Positions 26,128-34,314 of a stretch of 64,000 nt of DNA are shown here, piece by piece. Where the stretch lies: assembly GCA_027531445.1 (NCBI GenBank), contig JAPZRK010000039.1, positions 1 through 64,000 of the forward strand. Reading direction: 5' to 3'. A program made the position numbers and the translations under genes. This DNA comes from Leptospira sp. Lineage in GTDB: Bacteria > Spirochaetota > Leptospiria > Leptospirales > Leptospiraceae. The notes beneath the pieces were generated by a model, which saw only the letters and a program-made list of their open reading frames with translations, made no database searches and had not been told where the DNA came from. Positions within the stretch are counted from its first letter, which is position 1. Each line of letters starts with the position of its first letter.

Positions 26128-27924
26128 ATGATTTCACATTGGGACTCAATTTTCTTTTTACTAACTTTTGTCATTGTGCTTGTTGTCGGTCTTTACGCCG
26201 GTAGAGAGGAAAAGACAAAAGAAGATTATTTTTTGGGTGGGCGGAGCCTTCCATGGTGGGGTGTATGCGGCTCTCTATTTGGAACAAATATTTCCGCAAA
26301 CCACATCGTAGGCATGCTGGGAATAGGGTTTTCCGTTGGTTTCGCGCAGAGTCATTATGAGTTTGGATCCATTCCTGCCATCCTTCTTCTTGCTTATGTA
26401 ATTTTACCAATTCTACGAAGAAAAAAGTTCTACACCTTATCAGAGTTCCTTAGTCGTCGGTATGGAAAAATCAGTAGTAATCTGTATACAATCATTTCAC
26501 TAATGCTAATTTTAATTCAATTAACAGGTGCATTGTACATTGGAGGTCGCGCCTTTTTACCATTCGCAAAACAAGTATCAGCATCAATTCAATATGAACA
26601 TCTTGTCATTATAATTGCATTTACCTCAACTATATACACTTGGTTTGGTGGCCTTAAATCCGTTGTTTATACCGATGTGATCCAAACAGTTTTGATTTTA
26701 ATTTCCGGAATCGTTTTGGCTTATTTAGCCATCAATCGTGCTGAAATTGGAGGATTGAGTGGCTTAATGGAAAAGGAAATGAATTCTCCGCATGAACTAA
26801 GTCGAATGTCTATTTACCTGCCAGCAAATCACGAAGTTCTTCCATGGACTGGCGTGTTATCAGGTATGTTTATACTACATATATTTTATTGGAATACCAA
26901 TCAGTATGTCGTCCAGCGTGCGCTAGGTGCAGTTTCATTAAAGGAAGCTCGCTTAGGGATCATTGCAAGTGGCTTTCTCAAACTAACCGTTCCATTTTTT
27001 TCCATTTTGACAGGTGTCGCCGCCTATCATATATGGAATCACGATGGATTAGTATCCGCCATTGATCCAGATGAAGCTTTTTCAAAATTAGTTATCATGA
27101 TTGTGCCCGCAGGATACGGACTCATTGGATTTATCTTAGCAGGATTACTGGGTGCAATTTTTTCATCAATTGATTCAATGTTACATTCAGCCGCGACTCT
27201 CTTTACGATCGATATCTATCTACCGCTAATCAAAAGAATTAAATACTCCGGAAGCAAGATTCCAAAGGAAATTGAAGATTTCGTGAGTATAAAGATGGGT
27301 AGATGGTTTATTATTTTTTTCGCGATACTTACAACTCTTTTGGCTCTCATATTTTTTGATCCAAATTCCAAGAGCAATTTTTTTATCACGCTTTCCTCAC
27401 ATAGCTCAAACTTTACGCCTGGGTTACTCGTTGTCTTTATTTTTGGAATGTTTTGGAATAAATCGCATCCTACATCAGCTTGGATTACCATACTGATTAC
27501 GCCGATACTATCTTACTTAGCTCCAGCTATTTATAGTTATCTTTTTCAAGATTCTTTGATTTCGGAGTATTTTGGAAATCAGCTAAATTTTCTTCATCGA
27601 GTCTTTTTAATCACTATTTTTTCATCAATTTTTCATTTGTTATTAAGTATAACATTAGCGAAAAAGATTAAAAAACAAGACAGTAATTTAGATTTACAAA
27701 CTAACAACTTCAAAGTTTCGCTAACTCACTTCATCATCATTTTTTATATATTCTCAATACTTGTCGGGATTTATTTAAAAATAAATTTTGAAGTATCCGG
27801 ATATCTGCTCTTCGGCTTTCCACTCTTTGCCTCAGTCGCGATAGGGTTATATTCTAGAAAAATCGATTTATTTTTCTCAAGTGTACTTTTCGGTATAACT
27901 GCTGGTTTGTATTTTTTATTCTAA
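26128..27924 (+). CDS. Sodium:solute symporter (SSS family), SGLT-like
   Basis: 598 aa with about 14 membrane helices. The N-terminal DYFLGGRSLPWWGVCGSLFGTNISANHIVGMLGIGFSVGFAQSHYEF aligns by eye with the sugar transporter vSGLT, including the Glu in the SYEW/HYEF segment that contacts galactose. FYWNTNQYVVQRALGA matches the vSGLT helix with the sugar-binding Asn and the gate Tyr. The Gln of vSGLT (AEQF) is a His here (ANHI). This points to a sugar-like or polyol-like substrate rather than proline or acetate. The divergent neighbour is an SsuD-like monooxygenase, 40 nt away, so the genes may share regulation. C-terminal helices are AT-rich and less conserved. Confidence 0.88.
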   Translation: MISHWDSIFFLLTFVIVLVVGLYAGREEKTKEDYFLGGRSLPWWGVCGSLFGTNISANHIVGMLGIGFSVGFAQSHYEFGSIPAILLLAYVILPILRRKKFYTLSEFLSRRYGKISSNLYTIISLMLILIQLTGALYIGGRAFLPFAKQVSASIQYEHLVIIIAFTSTIYTWFGGLKSVVYTDVIQTVLILISGIVLAYLAINRAEIGGLSGLMEKEMNSPHELSRMSIYLPANHEVLPWTGVLSGMFILHIFYWNTNQYVVQRALGAVSLKEARLGIIASGFLKLTVPFFSILTGVAAYHIWNHDGLVSAIDPDEAFSKLVIMIVPAGYGLIGFILAGLLGAIFSSIDSMLHSAATLFTIDIYLPLIKRIKYSGSKIPKEIEDFVSIKMGRWFIIFFAILTTLLALIFFDPNSKSNFFITLSSHSSNFTPGLLVVFIFGMFWNKSHPTSAWITILITPILSYLAPAIYSYLFQDSLISEYFGNQLNFLHRVFLITIFSSIFHLLLSITLAKKIKKQDSNLDLQTNNFKVSLTHFIIIFYIFSILVGIYLKINFEVSGYLLFGFPLFASVAIGLYSRKIDLFFSSVLFGITAGLYFLF

Positions 27925-27939
27925 TTCAATAGGAAACAT

Positions 27940-28605
27940 TCAGTCTCGAAAACCACGCTGTAAGGTGACAATCGCTTTCTTGACAAAAGTCACATAATCA
28001 ATTTGAAATAATTCCATTCCGTTGTCACTTATCACTCGTTTGACGGTATCGGACGGAAAACCATGAGACCACGCTCCAATCGCAATGGCATGGCATTGCA
28101 AAATAAACATAAATGTATCTTCCTTTCGTTGAAATCCCAATTTTTTGGTCAATGCTGGTTCGATTTTTTTAAGGCCGCTCAATAATTCCGATTTAAATTC
28201 TTTTATTGTCTCATAGCTTGCATGTTTCTCCAAAATTGTAGGAACTATTGGAAGTATTTTGATAAATCTTGTATGGTTTTCAAAGGAGTTTACAAACCAA
28301 TCTTCAAAGTTATGTGTAAAGGAAGATGGAGACTCAAGAAACACATCTAAGGCATTAATCCAGGCCTGATAATCAGACATGTGTACCCTAAGGACTAGAT
28401 CTTCCTTGGTTGGAAAATACAAATATAAGGTTCCCTTTGCAACCTTTGCTTTTTTTGCAACGTCATCCATGGAAAGATCGTTTAGATCCCTTTTTAACAG
28501 AAGATTTGCCGCCGCGAGGATGATGTTCGATTTTTTGGAAAGCTTATCCTTTTCTAGGACGGCTCTCTTTCTCGGCTGTTTTTCTGAAGGGGAGATGCGC
28601 TTCAC
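27940..28605 (-). CDS. TetR/AcrR-family repressor
   Basis: 221 aa from GTG 28605. The HTH is clear at about 25-70 (KKSNIILAAANLLLKRDLNDLSMDDVAKKAKVAKGTLYLYFPTKEDLVLRVH); the rest is a helical ligand-binding domain. The first 20 residues are very basic. It is divergent from an SDR gene and two TGACT-N3-AGTCA palindromes lie between them, the layout of an autoregulated repressor controlling its neighbour. Ligand unknown. Confidence 0.88.
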   Translation of the reverse strand: MKRISPSEKQPRKRAVLEKDKLSKKSNIILAAANLLLKRDLNDLSMDDVAKKAKVAKGTLYLYFPTKEDLVLRVHMSDYQAWINALDVFLESPSSFTHNFEDWFVNSFENHTRFIKILPIVPTILEKHASYETIKEFKSELLSGLKKIEPALTKKLGFQRKEDTFMFILQCHAIAIGAWSHGFPSDTVKRVISDNGMELFQIDYVTFVKKAIVTLQRGFRD

Positions 28606-28656
28606 TCATCCAAGTAAATAGAAACTAGATAAAAATTCCAGAAAAAAACTTGTTTC

Positions 28657-28696
28657 TGACTAGCAGTCATAAATAAATGACTTAAAGTCATTTATT
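28657..28696. promoter_or_regulatory. Two tandem palindromic operators between TetR and SDR genes
   Basis: TGACT-AGC-AGTCA (28657-28669) and AATAAATGACT-TAA-AGTCATTTATT (28672-28696) share the core TGACT-N3-AGTCA. Their centres are 21 bp apart, two helical turns. A possible promoter TTGTTT (28650-28655)-N17-ATAAAT (28673-28678) for the SDR gene would be covered by both. This strongly suggests binding of the divergent TetR protein. Confidence 0.75.
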
Positions 28697-28706
28697 GGAG
28701 ATTCAA

Positions 28707-29534
28707 ATGTCTACTCAACAAAACGCAAAAACAGTACTGATCACAGGTAGTTCTACCGGCATTGGGCGTGAAACAGCTCTCTTTTTTCAGAAGAAAGGAT
28801 GGAATGTAGCCGCTTCTATGCGTACTCCGGCAAAAGAAAAATTGCTTAATACACTAGAAAATACAATTATTCCAAAACTCGATGTAACAGATGCAAAATC
28901 TATTAAAGAAGCGATCGCAACAACTATTTCAAAGTTTGGAAAAATAGATGCGATAGTTAATAACGCTGGTTATGGTTTAACTGGCCCATTTGAAGGTGCA
29001 TCTACGGAACAAATCACGAAACAATATGATACGAATGTTTTTGGGATCATGAATGTAATTCGGGAAATTCTACCTCACTTCCGTTCCAATAAAAGTGGCG
29101 TGATAGTCAATGTTGCTTCTATGGGAGGAAGAATTGTTTTTCCATATTATAGCTTATACCATGGAACAAAATGGGCGGTAGAAGGATTTACGGAGTCTCT
29201 TCGTTTTGAATTGGAACCACTTGGAATTCGAGTGAAAATTGTGGAACCGGGCGCGATCAAAACAGATTTCTATGAAAGATCTAACGAGAGTAGCATAGAT
29301 AGTTCTCCTTCCGATTATAAATTGTTATGTGAAAGAGCTTTCAAAAAATACAAGTCAACAGAAGCTGGTGCTACTCAACCAGACAAAGTTGCAAAAGCCA
29401 TTTATAAAGCCACGACAGATGGCTCAAAAAAACTTCGATATACAATTGGTCCTGATGCGAAGTCACTCCTCTTTCTTAGAAATTTTTTACCAGATGGTGC
29501 TTATGCCGCAATGGTAAGAATGGCAATTTTCTAG
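28707..29534 (+). CDS. Short-chain dehydrogenase (SDR), TetR-controlled
   Basis: 275 aa from ATG 28707, which has GGAG 6 nt upstream; an in-frame TTG at 28695 lies inside the operator and is unlikely. TGSSTGIGRE, NNAGYGLTGPFEG, VASMGG and YHGTK give the full SDR catalytic set; RVKIVEPGAIKTDFY is the usual C-terminal motif. The FAD monooxygenase follows 80 nt downstream. Expected to oxidise or reduce a small lipophilic alcohol or ketone; the substrate may be the ligand of the adjacent TetR repressor. Confidence 0.88.
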   Translation: MSTQQNAKTVLITGSSTGIGRETALFFQKKGWNVAASMRTPAKEKLLNTLENTIIPKLDVTDAKSIKEAIATTISKFGKIDAIVNNAGYGLTGPFEGASTEQITKQYDTNVFGIMNVIREILPHFRSNKSGVIVNVASMGGRIVFPYYSLYHGTKWAVEGFTESLRFELEPLGIRVKIVEPGAIKTDFYERSNESSIDSSPSDYKLLCERAFKKYKSTEAGATQPDKVAKAIYKATTDGSKKLRYTIGPDAKSLLFLRNFLPDGAYAAMVRMAIF

Positions 29535-29614
29535 TTTAGTTACTCAATCCTTTCGGAGAAATTGAAAAAGAATTGATCGACCTATATGAATAGATGAATT
29601 AAATCTTTCATATA

Positions 29615-30958
29615 GTGGAATCGAAAATAGTTGATAACTTTAGAATCGGAATTATCGGGGCGGGTCCTGCGGGTTTAACACTTGCGCTCGCTCTATCAAA
29701 ACGTAAAAATTTTTTAATTAAGGTCTTTGAAAAATCTCCTGACCATAGAAATTCGCCTACTTTCAATCCATTACGATCATACACCATAGATATTACTGGC
29801 CATGGAGCAAAGGCCGTAAAGTATGTAGGTTTGAAAGAACGTTTTAATAGCGATCTAATTCATTTTAAAGGTATTCGTTTACCCATCCTTCCTATTGAGC
29901 TAGAAGAATCATACCATGGTGATGCTTGGACGGGATCAAGAGGTGATATCGTCAAGGCAATACAAAATGAAATCATTGAAACTACATCCGAATCTAAGAA
30001 TGTATCTCTTCTATTCGAAACGGAAGCAAATATTGAGAGCTCTGAAAAGGGAATTATCTCATACAACCAAGGTAAAAGTGTAGAAAATTTCGATCTGATC
30101 ATTGCATGTGATGGTGCTGGTTCAACAGTTAGGAATCAATTAAGTCAAGAGTCTCCATCATTCCAAGTTCGCTCACTTGACAATAACAATTTCTCTAGGA
30201 TGCTACCCTTTGATCAAAACACGACATCACTTAATCCTAGTTATCTTTACATTTTTGGTTTGCCACCGTATTTAGCGGTTGCGGGTGCCATCAATGGGAA
30301 AAAAGGACCATCGGATCCTCTTTGGTTTTGCCAGATTGGTTACTCTGGATCTAGGAAGTTTAGTTCCTTTGAGGAAGCCAAAAACTTTCTTCATAAAAAT
30401 TACCCGAATGGTTCAACTAATTGCCTGACTCATTATATTACTGACAAAGCCATCGAAGAATTTGCTTCACAAGAAAATATTTCCACTGGAAGGGCAAAGA
30501 TCTGTTCTTCATTTAGTTTCGGTAAAGTCGTGTTAATTGGTGATGCGGCCTCACCTTTTCCACCTGTCGGACAGGGAGTAAATGCCGCGATGGAAATGGC
30601 GATGGTTTTAGACCAGTGCATTGGAGATCAACTATTACAAACAAGAATGTTAGAGAAGGATCTCATCTTTACTCATGCTATTTCCAAATTCATATCGATT
30701 TGGAAACCAGAAGCAGATGCGATTCGGACTATAAGCTTTAAAGGCTTAAATTTAAAAAGTTTCCATCCACCAATTTACGGAAAAATCAAAACGCTCTGGA
30801 GTGTCCTTTTGCACAAAATGTTTCATCGAGATCCGATGACCAATGCAAAAAGAGAAGATATGACTTATGCTCAATCACTTCGTCGCGTTTGGATTATCGA
30901 TACGATCTTAATCTTTGGAGTGCTCACAGGCTTGGTTATTTTCTTTTTGAATTTTTAA
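29615..30958 (+). CDS. FAD-dependent monooxygenase (kynurenine 3-monooxygenase/PHBH fold) with C-terminal membrane helix
   Basis: 447 aa from a GTG; an in-frame stop 13 nt upstream leaves no other start. GIIGAGPAGLTLALALSKR (about 11-29) is the FAD dinucleotide motif, IACDGAGSTVRNQL the DG motif and VLIGDAASPFPPVGQGVNAAMEMA the GD motif with FAD ribose contact. The last 20 residues (VWIIDTILIFGVLTGLVIFFL) form a membrane helix, as in kynurenine 3-monooxygenase. An aromatic or lipid hydroxylation at the membrane is likely; no kynureninase or other kyn gene is near, so I do not call KMO. Confidence 0.82.
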   Translation: MESKIVDNFRIGIIGAGPAGLTLALALSKRKNFLIKVFEKSPDHRNSPTFNPLRSYTIDITGHGAKAVKYVGLKERFNSDLIHFKGIRLPILPIELEESYHGDAWTGSRGDIVKAIQNEIIETTSESKNVSLLFETEANIESSEKGIISYNQGKSVENFDLIIACDGAGSTVRNQLSQESPSFQVRSLDNNNFSRMLPFDQNTTSLNPSYLYIFGLPPYLAVAGAINGKKGPSDPLWFCQIGYSGSRKFSSFEEAKNFLHKNYPNGSTNCLTHYITDKAIEEFASQENISTGRAKICSSFSFGKVVLIGDAASPFPPVGQGVNAAMEMAMVLDQCIGDQLLQTRMLEKDLIFTHAISKFISIWKPEADAIRTISFKGLNLKSFHPPIYGKIKTLWSVLLHKMFHRDPMTNAKREDMTYAQSLRRVWIIDTILIFGVLTGLVIFFLNF

Positions 30959-30973
30959 GTATTGGTTTCAATC

Positions 30974-31017
30974 AATCCTTCTGAGCTTGATTTTGTTTTT
31001 ATCTGCACAGAAGGATT
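30974..31017. repeat. Perfect 10-bp inverted repeat with long loop between convergent genes
   Basis: AATCCTTCTG (30974-30983) and CAGAAGGATT (31008-31017), loop 24 nt and T/A-rich, between the stops of the FAD monooxygenase and the DoxX gene. It may act as a bidirectional terminator, though no T-run follows the stem. Confidence 0.5.
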
Positions 31018-31041
31018 CATCTTCATTAGAATTTTAAATCT

Positions 31042-31392
31042 TTAATTAACAGACATTTGTTTTTTATTAAAGACAAATAGAATCGATGTCAAAAATAAAA
31101 AAACGGTTGCTGGAACGATAGAATTAATTGGATCCCCGTGACCTAAGTGCGAACCGATAGCTCCAGAAAAGATTCCAAAAAGTAGAATGAGTGCCTCAGT
31201 TCTAAATTTGGGCATCCATATCAAGGCACCAAATGCAATCTCGCCTAGACCTAAAAGTCGAGTGAACCATTCCGGATAGTTAAGATTAGACATATTCTTT
31301 AGCATTTCCTCTGCTCCCACAAGCTTCATTCCACCGAAGAGTAGACAACCTAACGTTATTATTCCGAAAGGAACAAACTTCAAATACTTCAT
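31042..31392 (-). CDS. DoxX-like small membrane protein
   Basis: 116 aa, four predicted membrane helices (about 5-23, 45-62, 68-85, 92-110). GIITLGCLLFGGMKLVG, WFTRLLGLGEIAFGALIWMP and FGIFSGAIGSHLGHGD follow the DoxX/DUF4870-like pattern. Relatives are linked to redox stress or thiosulfate/quinone chemistry. Ribosome site GGAG 6 nt upstream. Divergent from an Rrf2 regulator across a 13-bp palindrome, so probably repressed by it. Confidence 0.85.
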   Translation of the reverse strand: MKYLKFVPFGIITLGCLLFGGMKLVGAEEMLKNMSNLNYPEWFTRLLGLGEIAFGALIWMPKFRTEALILLFGIFSGAIGSHLGHGDPINSIVPATVFLFLTSILFVFNKKQMSVN

Positions 31393-31424
31393 ATTTTTCT
31401 CCTAATTGAGCCTTTACTTGGACC

Positions 31425-31459
31425 CAAATATATGTATTTTTCATAGATACATATATTTG
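31425..31459. promoter_or_regulatory. 13-bp perfect inverted repeat, probable Rrf2 operator
   Basis: CAAATATATGTAT (31425-31437), 9-nt spacer, ATACATATATTTG (31447-31459). It sits 33 nt upstream of the DoxX start and 77 nt upstream of the Rrf2 start, in the only space between the divergent genes. Confidence 0.7.
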
Positions 31460-31535
31460 TAAAAATGCAACAATAATAAATACATTTAAATATTTTTTTT
31501 ATTTCCAAAAGAATGAGTGGCAGTAATCTCTAAGG

Positions 31536-31949
31536 ATGCAAGAGACAAAATTTGCTGTATCCGTCCATTTGATGACGGCCTTAGCATACAATCCGGGTAA
31601 AATCATGAGCTCAGAAGAGTTATCAAAGAGCTTATGTACAAACCCAAGTTTTGTCCGAAAATTAGTAGTTTCTCTCTCTAATGCTGGCCTAGTCCAATCT
31701 CAGAGAGGAAAAACCGGCGGAGTCCAACTCAGTAAGCCTCCAGCTGAGATATCGCTTTCTGAAATATATACGGCCATCTCGGAACGAAACGTCATCGAAT
31801 TACCCCAAAAGGATCCATACCTTGGATGTCCGGTTAGTAAATCCATTGGAATCATCATGGAGGATGTTTCCAATAAAATGGAAACTTCGATTTTAAACTC
31901 TCTCTCCAAGATCAACCTGAGTGAGATTTTGACACAAATCAAAGTATAA
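31536..31949 (+). CDS. Rrf2-family transcriptional regulator
   Basis: 137 aa. Winged-helix N-terminus: FAVSVHLMTALAYNPGKIMSSEELSKSLCTNPSFVRKLVVSLSNAGLVQSQRGKTGGVQLSKPPAEISLSEIYTAI in the usual Rrf2 order. The three-Cys Fe-S cluster motif of IscR/NsrR is not present; only Cys in SLCTNPS and YLGCPVS remain, so it may be a thiol or ligand sensor like YwnA/CymR-type proteins. The ATG directly follows AAGG with almost no spacing, so initiation may be unusual. Divergent from DoxX. Confidence 0.85.
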   Translation: MQETKFAVSVHLMTALAYNPGKIMSSEELSKSLCTNPSFVRKLVVSLSNAGLVQSQRGKTGGVQLSKPPAEISLSEIYTAISERNVIELPQKDPYLGCPVSKSIGIIMEDVSNKMETSILNSLSKINLSEILTQIKV

Positions 31950-32037
31950 TATTATGTATCATTCATCGTTTGTAATGTGAATTTATTTTGGTATTGAGTT
32001 AATTTTCCATGGCATGATTGTTATAAATAGAGAGGGC

Positions 32038-34314
32038 ATGATCGTGAACCATCGGGGTTTTTGCAAGCTAACGTTTGTTCTCCTCTTGATTACACAAGTA
32101 TGGAGCAATGCATGTGCAAGAGTCAGCCCACAACCTATGCTTGTGGCTCTCCTTGGTACAACCACGTCGACGATTCCACTTCCCACTCTCAGCTATTCTA
32201 ATAGTAGTTATACATTTACAAATGCGACACCGATTTCAGCGTTAACACCAATCGTTTCAAGTAGTCCTACTTCTTGTTCCATATCGCCAAGTTTACCTAC
32301 AGGATTGTCTATCAGCACCTCTTGCGTAATTTCTGGTACTCCAACGAGCATTCAATCCGCAACTCTACATACGATAACAGCAGAAATGCAAGAAGGCACC
32401 GCAACCACGACTTTATCTATCACGGTAAATGGAAACACATCCTCAGCTAAAGCGATCACTTCGTTTCAAATCGTAAGTCCTGCAACAACCGGATTTATTA
32501 CTGGCAATAACATTTCCGTCATTGTTCCATTTGGGACTTCCACAACATCCTTAGTCGCAACTTTTACTACAACGGGAAGTTCTGTGAGAGTCAATGGAAC
32601 TCTACAAATCAGTGGCACAACGACAAATAACTTTTCCACGGATGTCTCATATGTAGTTACAGCATCGGATGGATCTACAAGTACTTACATTGTTTCCTTA
32701 ACGGTTGCATCTAACACAGCCAAGGATATTACCTCCTTTAGATTTTCAAACTCTTTACAAACAATTTTCACAGGAACAAACATCTCTGTTTTGGTTCCAA
32801 ACGGAACTAATTTATCATCGTTAGTTGCTATTTTCACTACGACAGGTACAATTGTTCAAATCTCCGGCACTACACAAGTAAGCGGAACAACATCAAATGA
32901 TTTTTCAACTGCTCGATCCTATGTGGTAACGGCAGGAGATTCTAGTACGCGTACTTTTACTGTGACTGTAACAGCCGCAGCAGCTAGTGATAAAGATATC
33001 ACTTCATTTGGATTTGTTTCGCCTGCAATTAAAGGAAGCATTTCAGGATCAAATATCGCCGTTACTGTGCCTTTTGGCACAGACGTAACTTCTCTCGTTG
33101 CCACTTTTTCTTCTAGTGGTTCTTCAGTATCAGTCTCGGGTGTCAGTCAAGTGAGTGGAAGCTCCACAAATAATTTTTCATCTACCGTTACCTATACAGT
33201 TACGGCGGCGGATACCTCGACTAAGGTGTATTCAGTAACGGTGACGATTGCCGCTTCCGTAAACTCTGCGATTGTCAATGGAAGCTTTCAATCAGGAACC
33301 ATTACGAATGTAATTAATACGAGTACGGCTACTCTATCGAATCCCGTCGATATGACAAAATCATTTGTGTATTGTGGTGCAAGAATTCAAGGCTCAGCTG
33401 CTGCAAATATGATAACGTGTCAACTAACAAGCCCGACTACAGTTAGTGTGACTTCCGGTCAATCCTCAGCAACAGGTACCACTGCCAACTGGTTTGTCGT
33501 TGAATATGCCTCAGGTGTAAACGTCCAAAGGGGAACTACAAATTTATCCTCCGGAGCGGCAGGTGTTGGCAATACATTTCAAAATGTAACGATTAGTTCC
33601 GTAAATTTATCCAAGTCCTTCGTAATCGTTTACTCAAGAACATCCACAACTAGCACTGCCTTGGACGAAGAAAGAACTGTTATGGGTTACTTTAATAATA
33701 GTACTACCCTCAGACTTGAAAGGCAAGTTTCATCAACTATGAGTACGACTATAGAATGGCAAGTAGTTGAATTTAATGGCGCAAATGTTCAATCATCAGG
33801 AACATCTCCGTTGGAACTCGCCGCTACAACTTCCGTCGTCAATTATACATTGCCATCGAGCGTAGACTTAACCAAAAGTTTTTTACTTTTTAGCATCAAT
33901 GGTAGTTCCGGTGTGATCGGTCGAGAAGCCCACCTCTATACTCGTGGTCAAATTAGCAACGCAAACACGATTTCATTCAATCGACGAGGAAACGCCAATG
34001 TTTCTGTTCAAATTTCCTGGTTCGTCATTGAAATGACAGATGGCACAAAGGTTCAAAGTGGATCGACAACTTTAAATGCAGGCGGTGGAACTACGGTAAA
34101 TGCAACGTTGGGAACGGCATTAAACACTGCCAAGACGATGATTGTCTGGTCAAATGATACACAAGGCGCAAGCAATAATGCAAATGACAATACAACCCAA
34201 GATTCCGGAACCTATTCCGCACAACTTACTTCAACAACGCAGCTTCAATTTGAAAGAAATAACGATGAAACCAATGGAGCAACCATCGATTGGTTCACAG
34301 TTGAATTTCAATAG
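32038..34314 (+). CDS. Large secreted repeat protein (Ig-like N-terminal half, WxVVEF-type C-terminal repeats)
   Basis: 758 aa from ATG 32038, preceded by AGAGAGG; an in-frame ATG at 32014 has no ribosome site. A signal sequence (FVLLLITQVWSNAC) may end at a lipidated Cys. Then a He_PIG-like Ig module (YSNSSYTFTNATPISALTP...LPTGLSIS...ISGTPTS), three repeats of about 90 residues (each with KxITSFxF...NISVxVPxGT...SLVAxFTTTG...V.ISGTTQVSGTT.N.FS...YVVTA.D.ST), and about four C-terminal repeats of about 100 residues with VQSGTTxL...VDLTKSF and a closing W-x-V-x-E-F/Y. Extremely rich in Ser and Thr. Probably surface-exposed and possibly adhesive; function inferred only. Its stop overlaps the 3' end of the next large gene by 7 nt. 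Confidence 0.8.
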   Translation: MIVNHRGFCKLTFVLLLITQVWSNACARVSPQPMLVALLGTTTSTIPLPTLSYSNSSYTFTNATPISALTPIVSSSPTSCSISPSLPTGLSISTSCVISGTPTSIQSATLHTITAEMQEGTATTTLSITVNGNTSSAKAITSFQIVSPATTGFITGNNISVIVPFGTSTTSLVATFTTTGSSVRVNGTLQISGTTTNNFSTDVSYVVTASDGSTSTYIVSLTVASNTAKDITSFRFSNSLQTIFTGTNISVLVPNGTNLSSLVAIFTTTGTIVQISGTTQVSGTTSNDFSTARSYVVTAGDSSTRTFTVTVTAAAASDKDITSFGFVSPAIKGSISGSNIAVTVPFGTDVTSLVATFSSSGSSVSVSGVSQVSGSSTNNFSSTVTYTVTAADTSTKVYSVTVTIAASVNSAIVNGSFQSGTITNVINTSTATLSNPVDMTKSFVYCGARIQGSAAANMITCQLTSPTTVSVTSGQSSATGTTANWFVVEYASGVNVQRGTTNLSSGAAGVGNTFQNVTISSVNLSKSFVIVYSRTSTTSTALDEERTVMGYFNNSTTLRLERQVSSTMSTTIEWQVVEFNGANVQSSGTSPLELAATTSVVNYTLPSSVDLTKSFLLFSINGSSGVIGREAHLYTRGQISNANTISFNRRGNANVSVQISWFVIEMTDGTKVQSGSTTLNAGGGTTVNATLGTALNTAKTMIVWSNDTQGASNNANDNTTQDSGTYSAQLTSTTQLQFERNNDETNGATIDWFTVEFQ

